A DNA stretch of 15,743 nucleotides from Thoreauomyces humboldtii. Taxonomy: Eukaryota; Chytridiomycota; Chytridiomycetes; Spizellomycetales; Powellomycetaceae. Under the pieces are notes generated by a model. It saw only the letters and a list, made by a program, of their open reading frames with translations, was not told the DNA's origin and ran no database searches. The translations under genes were made by a program, and so were the position numbers. The number at the start of each line of letters is the position of its first letter. Within the stretch, counting starts at the first letter, position 1. This document shows, piece after piece, positions 8,422 to 15,743 of this stretch. Location: the NCBI GenBank assembly GCA_027596035.1, contig JADGJA010000535.1:1-15743 (forward strand), given 5' to 3'.

Positions 8422-8592
8422 ATGAGATTTAACTGGATCCTTGCCGCTGCCGCTGTCGCAGCCCTGCCGAGTCCGCCGTCCGTCGGCGCCGGCTGTCCCT
8501 CCACCTACATCTACAGAGGGCCCTACCTGGAGTTCTGCACCGTCGTTGTCGGCACGGACGGTCGACCAACAGCACCGACATTTAATGGGTGA
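8422..8592 (+). CDS. Possible small secreted protein (56 residues)
   Basis: The ATG at 8422 is in good context (GTCACCATGA) after a pyrimidine-rich leader. The N-terminus MRFNWILAAAAVAALPSPPS reads as a signal peptide, probably cut around residues 22-24. The mature part has two cysteines (25 and 39) and ends at TGA 8590-8592. Just downstream, 8633-8719 is open in a frame that would add DALFVAIDVSVKGCED and end FPPFCTL, with two more cysteines. A 44-nt intron-like segment (GTGACC at 8589 to TTCTTAG at 8632) separates them, but splicing it leaves the second part out of frame by one step. Either the gene has decayed, my intron is wrong, or only the short form is made. Function unknown. Confidence 0.35.
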   Translation: MRFNWILAAAAVAALPSPPSVGAGCPSTYIYRGPYLEFCTVVVGTDGRPTAPTFNG

Positions 8593-9268
8593 CCGTCCTG
8601 TTAAATCTCCCTGCTGCCGGACCGATTCTTAGGATGCCCTCTTCGTAGCCATTGACGTCTCCGTCAAAGGGTGCGAGGACGTGATTCGAATGCAGTTCCC
8701 GCCGTTTTGTACCTTATGAAAATAAAAAGAATAAGCACTAGAAATCAGCATCCTAAGACGGGCCTTTCCCCTCAGCCATTTGTGAGATTTCCCGCCGTTT
8801 TGAGCTATCGAAAATCTGGAGAGGCGCGCTATTCCCAGCAATCACTCGCATGCTCTAAACCCACCACCCATGGATTCTCCACCACGACCATGGCATCTTC
8901 GGATTCTCCAACATTGTTCAAGCGCATGTAACTGTACTTTCAATCGCGGATTACTCCCGCCACAGCATCCAAATTTTTCACCAGGTGGCGCCGGGGGCTT
9001 CCTGATGGACTAGGCCGACCTGCCCTTTTGGTCCTCCCGCGGAAGTCGAAAGAACGAGCCCGGGACAGGGAGTGTACCCTACTGCATCTGTCAGCCTCTT
9101 CTTGATGGTTTCCAGCCGAGGACCCGGGAGACAAGTAATCTGGAGATAATTAAAGCCCGAACGCCTCTCTGGTTGTCCCCCGCAGTGCACTACGTCCTTA
9201 AGTACCACGGGAGAAAACCCAAAGCAGCATTATTAGGCTCCGCGCAATAGCATCCTCCAAGCTTAAGC
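8593..9268. other. Spacer with a 14-bp direct repeat; no convincing gene
   Basis: TTCCCGCCGTTTTG occurs at 8696-8709 and again at 8789-8802, bracketing 79 bp. This could be a small duplication or the footprint of an insertion. A minus-strand ORF at 8978-9208 has mixed hydrophobic and charged text but no recognisable motif or splice context, and I do not call it. The last 60 bp before 9269 lack a TATA box; the leader before the next gene is A/C-rich. Confidence 0.4.
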
Positions 9269-11554
9269 ATGATTCAAACCGCTGACGTCGGATCTCCCAA
9301 AATTGCGGACCTGGCTGCCGAGGCTCGTCAAGATGCCAAAATACTTCCCTGGTGGAAGAAGATTCGAGTACCTTTGATGGCCCTGGCGCCTCTGCTGATG
9401 GTCCTTGCTCTTGGAGCTGTGGTCATCCCCGTAAGCTATTCAAGTTAAATCAGATGTTAAATTGTACTAACTCATCGGACTGTAGATATGCGTCGTACTC
9501 TTAAACACGTCACACGATGTGACGAATGAGCTGTCGGTGATATACTTTGCCAGAGTAATGAAGGCAACCAAAGCTAGTGTACTGCAAAGCGTCCAAGCGC
9601 AGAAGTCCGCGGTACAAGCATTTGGAAACCTCCCGCGAACGGTTATCGCCATGGCCAATCAACACAACCTGATGGCAGAGACTGAGACATTTAGTTTGAT
9701 GGCTCATGTCCAGCAGTCGTACGGTTTAGGTAAGTAACGGGGTCTATCCTTGTTTATTCCTGGTCTGATCATAGCTGCATTTTAGATCAGGTTCAGTGTT
9801 ACACCGCCGCATATGAACCGGGTTTCAACTCATCCGTGAAGGGGACTCAGCTGAACACTCTCCTGACCTACCTTAATTCTGCCCATGCACTGCTGCCGCC
9901 ACGAACTGACGCCGCCATCGCATACATTGATTACTCCACCGGGAAGCGCGCTGGTCAGTTTAGCATAGACCAAACGAGTGAGTGCCTATCCTAGCACAAA
10001 GTTATCGGAGCGTTCACTTACGCGCAGTCCAAAACTAGCTCTGCAGCTAAAAAACTACACTTGTCCTTATTACCCATGCCCACAAGCAATTACAAACGTT
10101 ACCTCTGCTGCTGCGGCACAGCGAGACGGGATGGTGGCGACCGGCAACGTATGGCCTTCTGTCGTTATACCAGATTACGACGTGACGGTGTCCCCAACCG
10201 TCCAGGAGCTTCTGCTGCCAGTTCCTAGAAGACAGCCATTTTTCTCTGGTAAGGCCTTCGAAGTTCTAGTTAATCTTCAAAACTACTCATTTCTCGGTTG
10301 TTTTCTCTTCAGTTTCCAACAATGGCGGCTATAGGGGCGCCGCAATTTCTCAAATCTTTACGAGCGCTAATCTATCCCTCAATTACGGATGTGGCGCTAC
10401 AATCATAGTAAGAGCGGAAGAGGATTCCCTTGAAATGTTTTTGGACGATCAAAGTAAACTAAAGTCCTGCAGGTCGATAATACATGGTCTAATCTCCTTA
10501 TCGAAGCTGCTGGATCCGAAACTTTGACGGGTAGGCTTACCTGCTGTCTTTCGGTTCAGTTCTTAGCAACTCTAGCTTTTTCTTCTCAACCTAGTGATAC
10601 TGCTGCTTTCGAACGACGATCCCATGACGCTTCTTTCTTCCAGTGCCAGAAACGTGACTTTCGAAGGTGCCGCGATCAGCGCGCAAGCCACAACTTTTGC
10701 CAATGAAACGCTATCCCCTGCCCTTCGTCAAGCCGTTCTGAATCGATACGGCAACTACAACTCCCTGTCGGCCGCTACGTCATCTTCCTCCTATTCCTCA
10801 TTCGAAGCGACTATTTTGGGAGAAACATGGGTGAGCTGCTAGAGTTGCCTTCTCTTATATTACATCCTTCGTGCTTAAGATGATGATGAATCTAGATTGT
10901 CATGGTAGCACAAGTAAACCTGGCCAGCTACCCGACCGACCAGTTGGTTGTGGTGACGGCAACTCCTCACACAGTTGTAAGTGCCTCTCGATGTTGACCT
11001 AGACTGAAGGCTGGTCGCTAACTTGACCATCTGGTTGCCAGATTTTCGGCAAAATCGACATGGCACGAAAGAAGAGTCTTGGGATTGCCATTGGCCTTAG
11101 CATTGGAATCTCTCTCCTGATGGCACTTCTGTTTGCCATGATTGTCGCTCCGCTCCGAAGCCTCGCGCAAGCCATGCAAATGTTGACTCAGATGGATTTC
11201 GCGTCACTGCACAAAGGCGACATTCTGTCACAGAAGAGCGCCATCTCCGAGGTGAACCCATTTTTGGACGAATTCAGAACGGGTTCACGGTGCTGACCAT
11301 TCCACTTCTTCTGCTGCAGATTCGAAACGTGCAAGGTGTCTTCAGGTATAGTTGTGCTGATGCATCTTAGCCTTTGGCAATCGAAACTCATTCTATTGCC
11401 ATCTCCTAGCACGATGGTAAAGGCGTTCGCGGGAGGGATCAAGCAAAACCGTGACCTTCAACAGAACAGCGCCAGACAAGGCGGGGGTTCTTCTCAAGCA
11501 AGCGCTGCTAAAGTAGCGAAGGTGACGGCTGAGGTGCACGATAAAACTGTCTAG
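9269..11554 (+). CDS. Two-span sensory receptor with outer domain and HAMP-like segment, no output domain
   Basis: Eleven exons: 9269-9430, 9486-9729, 9786-9977, 10039-10248, 10313-10407, 10473-10530, 10595-10830, 10896-10976, 11042-11251, 11320-11345 and 11410-11554. All introns are 55-68 nt GT..AG. The joined exons total 1659 nt, an exact multiple of three, giving 552 residues with no internal stop. Span 1 is about 35-61 and span 2 about 439-461. Between them lie about 375 residues with at least seven N-X-S/T sequons (for example NTS at 61-63, then NSS, NYT, NVT, NLS, NVT, NET) and few cysteines, as expected for an extracellular sensor. Span 2 runs into IVAPLRSLAQAMQMLT and then SEIRNVQGVFSTMVKAF, matching the Pro-containing first helix and the E-(x)n-F-x-M end of a HAMP linker. 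After about 45 more polar residues the protein stops. In related fungal and protist proteins such a segment leads to a nucleotide cyclase or kinase; here none is present. The ligand is unknown. Confidence 0.75.
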
Positions 11555-11714
11555 AAAGATCGCCGTTACACCATGGGATGCATCAGTGGGTCAGAACGAA
11601 GTGAAGGAGAGAAAACGCCACATTCCTCTTCATGTTTCCCCCAGTCAACACACAGGAGAGTCCCACATTCTGCATAGATAGAACAACCCTATAAAACTTT
11701 CCTATGGGTTTTCT

Positions 11715-11755
11715 TTTCCTGCGGTGGTTCTCTGGGCTGGAGGAGCCGCAGGAAA
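11715..11755. repeat. Hairpin with perfect 10-bp arms, 3' of the receptor gene
   Basis: TTTCCTGCGG (11715-11724) and CCGCAGGAAA (11746-11755) are exactly complementary with a 21-nt loop. It starts 160 bp after the receptor stop and 18 bp after a TATAAAA sequence (11690-11696). It may be a 3'-UTR structure or chance; no terminal repeat of a mobile element was recognised nearby. Confidence 0.8.
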
Positions 11756-11925
11756 CGAACGAAACAATACATCAGTGTCCCTCCAGTCCAGCTGTCAGTC
11801 GATCAGGAAGCTATCGGGATACTTTAAACGGCCCGTCATTTTGAGAGTGCACAACAGTAGCTCGTCCTCAAACAATTTACAGCTATATGAGGTGCCAACT
11901 TTACGTGAACCATCGTGCCACTTAG

Positions 11926-12105
11926 GGAGAGGACATCGGCGACGGTGTTGAAACGGTCTGGGCAGATATTCTCAAGTCAAATCCTTGTTTGGCGCTTGCT
12001 CAGGGTCGGCTGTGTCATCAAATATGTGGTGAGTTCCTGGTCGACGAGAGCAATGAAGGCAATGTTGACCAGGTAACACCGAGCAGCGCCGAAGAATTCC
12101 ACTAA
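11926..12105 (+). other. Unassigned open stretch, possible exon remnant
   Basis: After an acceptor-like CACTTAG (ending 11925), 59 codons are open to TAA at 12103-12105. The text looks protein-like (GEDIGDGVETVWADILKSNP, then LCHQICGEFLVDE), and a donor-like CAG|GTAACA follows at about 12071. The GDGVxxVW part faintly resembles the GDxxxAxF/W step of class III nucleotide cyclases, which would fit a lost output domain of the receptor ending 371 bp upstream. The other cyclase landmarks were not found, so this is only a suggestion. The rest of 11555-12326 shows no gene I can support. Confidence 0.2.
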
Positions 12106-12486
12106 AGAGAGGCCTCTGCTACGCCTATTTCCCCAGCTGTCCAGTTGCTGACCCATTGCCGTTGGGACACCGACATGACAGGCTACTCGGACGTTCGGAT
12201 ACCGACAGGTCCGAGACAATCACAAAGCGACGGCCCTTTCATCCCTTGAATTTCTCTGTTCCCTTCTAGTCGCGCACTGCCCTGTCTTTTTTTCACTTCC
12301 TAAGCATCCGGCATACAGTTACTCAGATGATTCCCAGCAAATATAAGTACAGACCCTTCCCGGATCCCCAGGGGGATCTGGTAGACGTTTTCCAAAAGCT
12401 AGCGCGCTATCAAAGCTCCTCGCAAAGGACTCCTCTGCGTACTACTTGGTAGCATGCCCTCGGAGCGACTAACAATACTTTCTTAG

Positions 12487-12639
12487 ATCGTCTCTCCTGT
12501 TCTCAACTTGACTGTGATTGCTGAGCTGCATGTCGAAGGCGAAAAGGACCTGCGTAGCCTCTTCTCTTGCAACTACGCAATTGCAGTGCCAGCAGCCGTG
12601 TTTACTGTTCTGCTTTATCTTTTCCATATACTGATATGA
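12487..12639 (+). pseudogene. Last exon of an AEC (auxin-efflux-carrier-like) transporter, isolated
   Basis: An acceptor with a canonical branch site (ACTAACAATACTTTCTTAG, ending 12486) opens an exon of 50 codons ending in TGA at 12637-12639. It reads SPVLNLTVIAELHVEGEKDL, then SLFSCNYAIAVP and a hydrophobic C-terminus VFTVLLYLFHILI. This has the layout of the final loop and span of fungal Mem_trans/AEC carriers (S-P-x-L-x-L-T-x-I-x-E/Q, an acidic helix, a Tyr, a last span). A possible preceding exon 12327-12380 (starting MIPSKYKYRPFPDP) joins in phase through a 106-nt intron, but the nine other spans are not found upstream. I therefore read it as a remnant. Family assignment is from memory of motif spacing and is moderate at best. 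Confidence 0.4.
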
Positions 12640-13545
12640 TTTAAGGAGAGTTTACTACGTAATAGTCGGATCCGTCGCAATCATTGGCCTGACTCAAGCT
12701 ATCGAACTTAAACATTCGCATAATGGCGAACCTCTGAGGTATTGATTTTCTTACAGCCCGCTAAGCTATTTCTTCAAATTAGTAATGTCAGTTTTTTTCT
12801 TTTTTTTTCTCACATTTTCATCCAGCTTTGGCAAGTGGGAGGACGACTAAAGGAGACACCATTGGAGAGCTGTCCAAACTGATCAACACCAACGAACGGA
12901 GTGGGCAAAGTGGGGCGAGGTCGAGACGCGCGCGAGAGCTCGTGTGGGATCTCCCTCATCCATCTTCCGACACACATCGAGCACGAGCGCCATAGCACTT
13001 TTCATCCCCCACCCACCATTCCTTAGTGTAGTCGGGTATACTCCCCTCCATTTCCTTGGGCTTTGGCATCTCTTTTGGTGAGGTAGATTCTCTTCGGTGC
13101 CCTCCGTGAATCCATCGTGGCTTAGCCCAGGCCCTTGGCGTCTGCCGACTCCTATATGGAGTGCGGGTCAGAGCCAGGAACCCCACCTCCTTCTCGACTG
13201 GACGACATAGCATGAACAGGATGAAAATGCGCATATCTGAAGAGTTAGCTAGTCACACTCTCCATCGTTTAGGTGAAGCACTGTGAACTCGATCACACGT
13301 CGGTCCAAGAGACAAGCAGAGCCGGATCTATGTTTAGCTGGTTACTGTCTTGGCACACCAAGTGTAGTATTGATATGCCGCGGTTAACGGGAGTCGGGAC
13401 GATCGCGCAGGCTTTCCGTCGGGCATATCTTTCTTGGCGGTCGGACATTACGTAAGCCTTACTTAGCCCTCTCGTTCTTTTTTTTCCTCTTTCGAATCTG
13501 ATCTCACGCTCCCGCTATTCTGGTGTGATCTGCGGCTTACTTGTA
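12640..13545. other. No convincing gene; possible upstream exon near 13377-13451
   Basis: The stretch holds a long T/C tract (12790-12812) that would make a good acceptor on the plus strand (CATCCAG at 12821), and several short ORFs on both strands without motifs. A segment 13377-13451 (LTGVGTIAQAFRRAYLSWRS) ends at a donor CGTAAGCC. An acceptor CTTGTAG ends at 13545, but joining them gives a stop after eight codons, so it cannot be the intact first exon of the carrier that follows. Confidence 0.35.
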
Positions 13546-14530
13546 GGAGCAGAGCTATACGAAAGGACTAAAAATTTCTGGACTATCACCGCGGCTGCAC
13601 TGCAAGCTACGGCCGTCATCGCCCATCAAACCCTTAGCGGCGTCGCCCTTGCGAAGTTGGGATTTCTGACTTCCGTGCTGCAGAAGGGCCCGGCAAAGAT
13701 TTCCTTTTGGCTTTTCACTCCAGGGTTGATATTCTCAAACAATAGGTCCGAGCGTGGACTCCAACCGATTCGCAGCGTGGGTGAAAATCCCGGCTTGGCG
13801 AAAAACACAGGCCCCGAAAAAACCAAGATATTCAATCTGATTATTTTCTAGATTATGGCCCATTCCCACGCTGTTTCTATTCAACTCTTTCATCTCGTAG
13901 CTTTTGAGTCTGCTCGGCAACCGCTTCCTGCGTATCAGCAAGCAAAATAAGCGATGCTTGACGGCGGCGATAGTGTTCACAAACACTGTCACGATCCCGG
14001 TTCCCATCATCATAGCGTTGACGCCGCTTACCCCGATACTCTACACGTACGACAGCCAGACGCTGAAGGTTGCGGCATCAAGCGGGGTGGCCATGGCGCT
14101 CTTCTTCACCGTGTTCTCCCACATCTTTCGGTGGAGCATTGGGTATCGTCTTCTGGATGCGTCCGCGGAGAGGAGCTTCTCCCCGACCAGGAACCCGAGA
14201 TGATGACGACTCGGCCGGAGAAGAGCACAGTTAGTTGGCTTGATAGAACCCAATCGCAGTACACTCCCATGCGGTCCGTAGAGGCGACGGACTCAGCGGA
14301 ATCACACCCTCGGGGTGACGTTGAAGATGACGTGGAGCACCAGGCAGTCGAATCCACAAAGGAGCTGATGACCAACATGGGCGCCGATAGGTCATCACTT
14401 ACTTCTCAGGGTCTTGAGTTTTACCCACAGCAAGACGGGACGTCGTTGCGACGCAACTCGGCAGTTTCGTCTAATGACAGAATTGGACAGGTCATTTTCG
14501 AAACAACAATGCCTCGGACACAATGCCTCG
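13546..14530 (+). pseudogene. N-terminal half of an AEC/Mem_trans carrier (ECM3-like), with several lesions
   Basis: Carrier-like text covers the first spans and the start of the central loop: SGVALAKLGFLTSVLQKG, FWLFTPGLIFSN, IGPSVDSNRFAA, LWPIPTLFLFNSFIS, LLGNRFLRISKQNKR, FTNTVTIPVPIIIAL, ALFFTVFSHIFRWSIGYRLL and then EELLPDQEPE. The phrases LFTPxLIFS, N-T-x-T-x-P and RWSxGYRLL match fungal auxin-efflux-carrier-family proteins of the ECM3 type, which are integral membrane transporters. An intron 13777-13851 (75 nt, GTGGGT...TTCTAG) joins FAA to LWPIP in phase. Lesions: one extra base near 13738-13741 before IGPS; an in-frame TAG at 13898-13900 inside span 2; two extra bases (GAGAGG) near 14168-14173 between DASAE and ELLPD. 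No start codon was found. The loop then stays open to a 14-bp tandem duplication at the junction with repeat copy B. No second half of the carrier is visible in the window. Confidence 0.6.
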
Positions 14531-14533
14531 GAC
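14506..14533 (+). repeat. 14-bp perfect tandem duplication at the repeat-B junction
   Basis: ACAATGCCTCGGAC occurs twice head to tail (14506-14519, 14520-14533). The second copy overlaps the left edge of the 230-bp repeat by three bases. With only one unit, the carrier loop frame (QVIFETTMPRT) would read straight into the open frame of repeat copy B. With two units the frame is shifted and soon stops at about 14598. Confidence 0.95.
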
Positions 14534-14768
14534 GAAGCCAGAAGCAGAAGAAATGCCTGCCGCAGCTTCCTGCACTCCCGCCACGTCACCTCACCTAATT
14601 TGTCGTGCGAACCTACGTGAGCGCTTGTCTGACTTCCAAGTCCTCATCGGACGACTTGACATAGACATCCTTCTCCTCGAGGAGGGCAAGCTGATTCACG
14701 GCGGCCCCACCGCACATCTACCAGACAGTATCAGGCAACGGGAAAGGGCAAATCAAGACTATGCCTAG
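14523..14768 (+). CDS. Dispersed 230-bp repeat, copy B (14531-14760), with 81-codon ORF
   Basis: This is the second copy of the segment at 6381-6610. The ORF from the ATG at 14523 runs through the whole repeat and ends in TAG (14766-14768) just past its right edge. Relative to copy A it has 12 residue changes in 77 positions (such as I for SerA, V to A, Q to E, E to G, D to H), no silent change and no indel. The helix RERLSDFQVLIGRLDID is kept. It may be an independent small gene, a moved exon, or part of the carrier loop fused in frame before the 14-bp duplication. Function unknown. Confidence 0.35.
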   Translation: MPRTKPEAEEMPAAASCTPATSPHLICRANLRERLSDFQVLIGRLDIDILLLEEGKLIHGGPTAHLPDSIRQRERANQDYA

Positions 14769-14789
14769 GGTTAGGAGTTCGGTTGCACC

Positions 14790-15743
14790 ATGCTCATCTG
14801 CCGACTCCATGCTCTTTCAATTGTTCAGGATCAAGCTGAAGAGGTCGAGCACGGGCTCCAGAGGATCATTTCAACTCCTTCTGGGACTGAACTGACATCT
14901 GACGAGGCCGTCAGCGAAATTGATCATCTCCCCGTGTTACTCGCATCGACGGCAAGTGCTAGCATTCTGTCGAGCAACAGCAGGGATGTCCAATTCGCCT
15001 CGCCTGCACTGGACGTCAGACAGCAGGGCACGTCGGACGAAAGGGACGAACAAGTCCAAGCAACCGAACCTTACAGCTCTCCCCTTACTTCTGCTGCCAG
15101 TGGTGATAGATTCGCACCCACACGCAACAAAAAAGATGTCTTTTTCGCTTCGCCAGCTCTGCAGGGACATATCCAATCGCAGCGCACGTTTGAGAAGAAC
15201 GAGGACAAAGTCTTTCCTTTGACCCCGCTCCATACTCCTGCTGCAACTCACAGCAATCTCGCCTCAACAGACTGCAGAGATGATATCTACTTTGCATTGC
15301 CAGCCCTGCAGGGATTTGCCCGAGAGGGCTGTATAGCAGACGGAGGTTCCGGGAGAGATCCTCGTAATACCCCACCACAAACTCCAGTCAAAGAACGATA
15401 CAGGGCTTTGCCGAGGGACAACAGGGACGTTGCCAAACTCTTCCCATCAGAGCCAGCCCCTGGTCGAGTGCAGCGAACACCCAACTCGTACACTTCCGAC
15501 AATGATGCTGGCCTTTGGGAGTGCAGATCCCGAGGAAACCTCTCACCCTCGTTTGAAACGGAACTCGCGTTTGGCAAGCATGATCTTGAAACTGGCTGGT
15601 CCAGCCCGCCACACACTCCTGCGACGCCAAGAGACACGGAACATACGGGCTTTTTTCCATCGACGACTGTGATAGTGCATAAACGCTGTACAGCGTTTAT
15701 GCACTATCACAGGGGGTATGGCGTTCAGGCTATTCGACAGCAT
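14790..15743 (+). CDS. Partial ORF with 49-residue imperfect repeats and Ser/Thr-Pro motifs, runs off the window
   Basis: The frame is open from the ATG at 14790 (CACCATGC context) for 318 codons to the last base of the window, with no stop. An alternative is that it is an exon starting after the acceptor TTGTTCAG at about 14850. The protein is hydrophilic and probably disordered, and it repeats with a period of 48-50 residues. The core motif is RDVQFASPAL (D66), KDVFFASPALQG (D116), DDIYFALPALQG (D165), RDVAKLFPSE (D213) and perhaps ELAFGKHD (about 262). Each unit is followed by a proline/threonine motif: SSPLT, PLHTPAAT, NTPPQTPVK, RTPNSYT, SPPHTPATP. S/T-P sites of this kind are often targets of cyclin-dependent or MAP kinases. 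No domain was recognised. The last 26 codons include a perfect palindrome. It starts 21 bp after the repeat-B ORF. Confidence 0.55.
   Translation, partial: MLICRLHALSIVQDQAEEVEHGLQRIISTPSGTELTSDEAVSEIDHLPVLLASTASASILSSNSRDVQFASPALDVRQQGTSDERDEQVQATEPYSSPLTSAASGDRFAPTRNKKDVFFASPALQGHIQSQRTFEKNEDKVFPLTPLHTPAATHSNLASTDCRDDIYFALPALQGFAREGCIADGGSGRDPRNTPPQTPVKERYRALPRDNRDVAKLFPSEPAPGRVQRTPNSYTSDNDAGLWECRSRGNLSPSFETELAFGKHDLETGWSSPPHTPATPRDTEHTGFFPSTTVIVHKRCTAFMHYHRGYGVQAIRQH
15667..15712. repeat. Perfect 46-bp palindrome without spacer
   Basis: Two 23-base arms, 15667-15689 and 15690-15712, are exact reverse complements with no loop. The outer end reads CTGTGATAGTGC and the centre AAACGCTGT|ACAGCGTTT. 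The symmetry ends on both sides (A at 15666 faces G at 15713). It lies inside the open frame from 14790 and does not interrupt it. Confidence 0.98.

Noticed and set aside
12363..12378. Small palindrome GATCCCC/GGGGATC around BamHI-like sequence
   Set aside because: Seven-base arms are expected by chance at this window size; no context points to a function.
12956..13234. 92-codon minus-strand ORF
   Set aside because: Starts hydrophobic but continues in polar text without motifs, and no exon partner was found.
13781..13900. Alternative 120-nt intron ending at CTCGTAG that would skip the TAG in the carrier
   Set aside because: It keeps frame but removes LWPIPTLFLFNSFIS, which reads as a family span, and it leaves the upstream and downstream frameshifts unexplained. 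Kept only as an alternative.
1..15743. CRISPR arrays, tRNA or rRNA genes, LTRs or transposase genes
   Set aside because: None seen: no regularly spaced short repeats, no cloverleaf-like segment that I could support, no reverse-transcriptase or transposase motif in any frame I read.

Overview
The window is nuclear DNA from a fungus with many short spliceosomal introns (about 50-85 nt, GT..AG, several with CTAAC/CTGAC-like branch sites). The small-subunit ribosomal protein uS2/RPS0 carries residues such as [15 protein letters not shown] and [12 protein letters not shown] that I associate with basidiomycetes rather than ascomycetes, so Basidiomycota is the best guess (moderate confidence, from memory of the family only).

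Layout. 1-1478: RPS0 with one coding intron and probably a 413-nt intron in its 5' leader. 2097-2642: a secreted six-cysteine protein with signal peptide and Kex2 site. 2983-4453 (minus): a seven-exon gene for an uncharacterised protein with about seven membrane spans. 5535-5993: an intronless Ala/Gly-rich LEA-like protein behind a clear TATA box. These four look like ordinary intact genes.

From about 6.3 kb the DNA changes character. 6381-6789 holds a short ORF whose first 230 bp recur without gaps at 14531-14760. 7122-7651 (minus) is a decayed multi-exon coiled-coil gene whose frame changes at a hairpin. 7797-8084 is a degenerate tandem duplication. 8422-8592 is a possible tiny secreted protein. 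9269-11554 is an intact eleven-exon gene for a 552-residue, two-span receptor with a heavily glycosylatable outer domain and a HAMP-like segment, but with no output domain.

12.3-14.5 kb contains two pieces that I read as auxin-efflux-carrier-like (AEC/Mem_trans) transporters: a C-terminal last exon (12487-12639), then the N-terminal half of another copy (13546-14530). The second copy has a frameshift, a nonsense codon and a further frameshift, and it runs into repeat copy B through a 14-bp tandem duplication. From 14790 to the window end a 318-codon ORF stays open. It is built of imperfect repeats of about 49 residues and is crossed near its right end by a perfect 46-bp palindrome.

The intact genes show no operon-like logic, as expected in a fungus. 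The right half reads as a rearranged, duplication-rich accessory tract. All exon models are hand-built from splice signals and frame, and were not tested against transcripts or databases.
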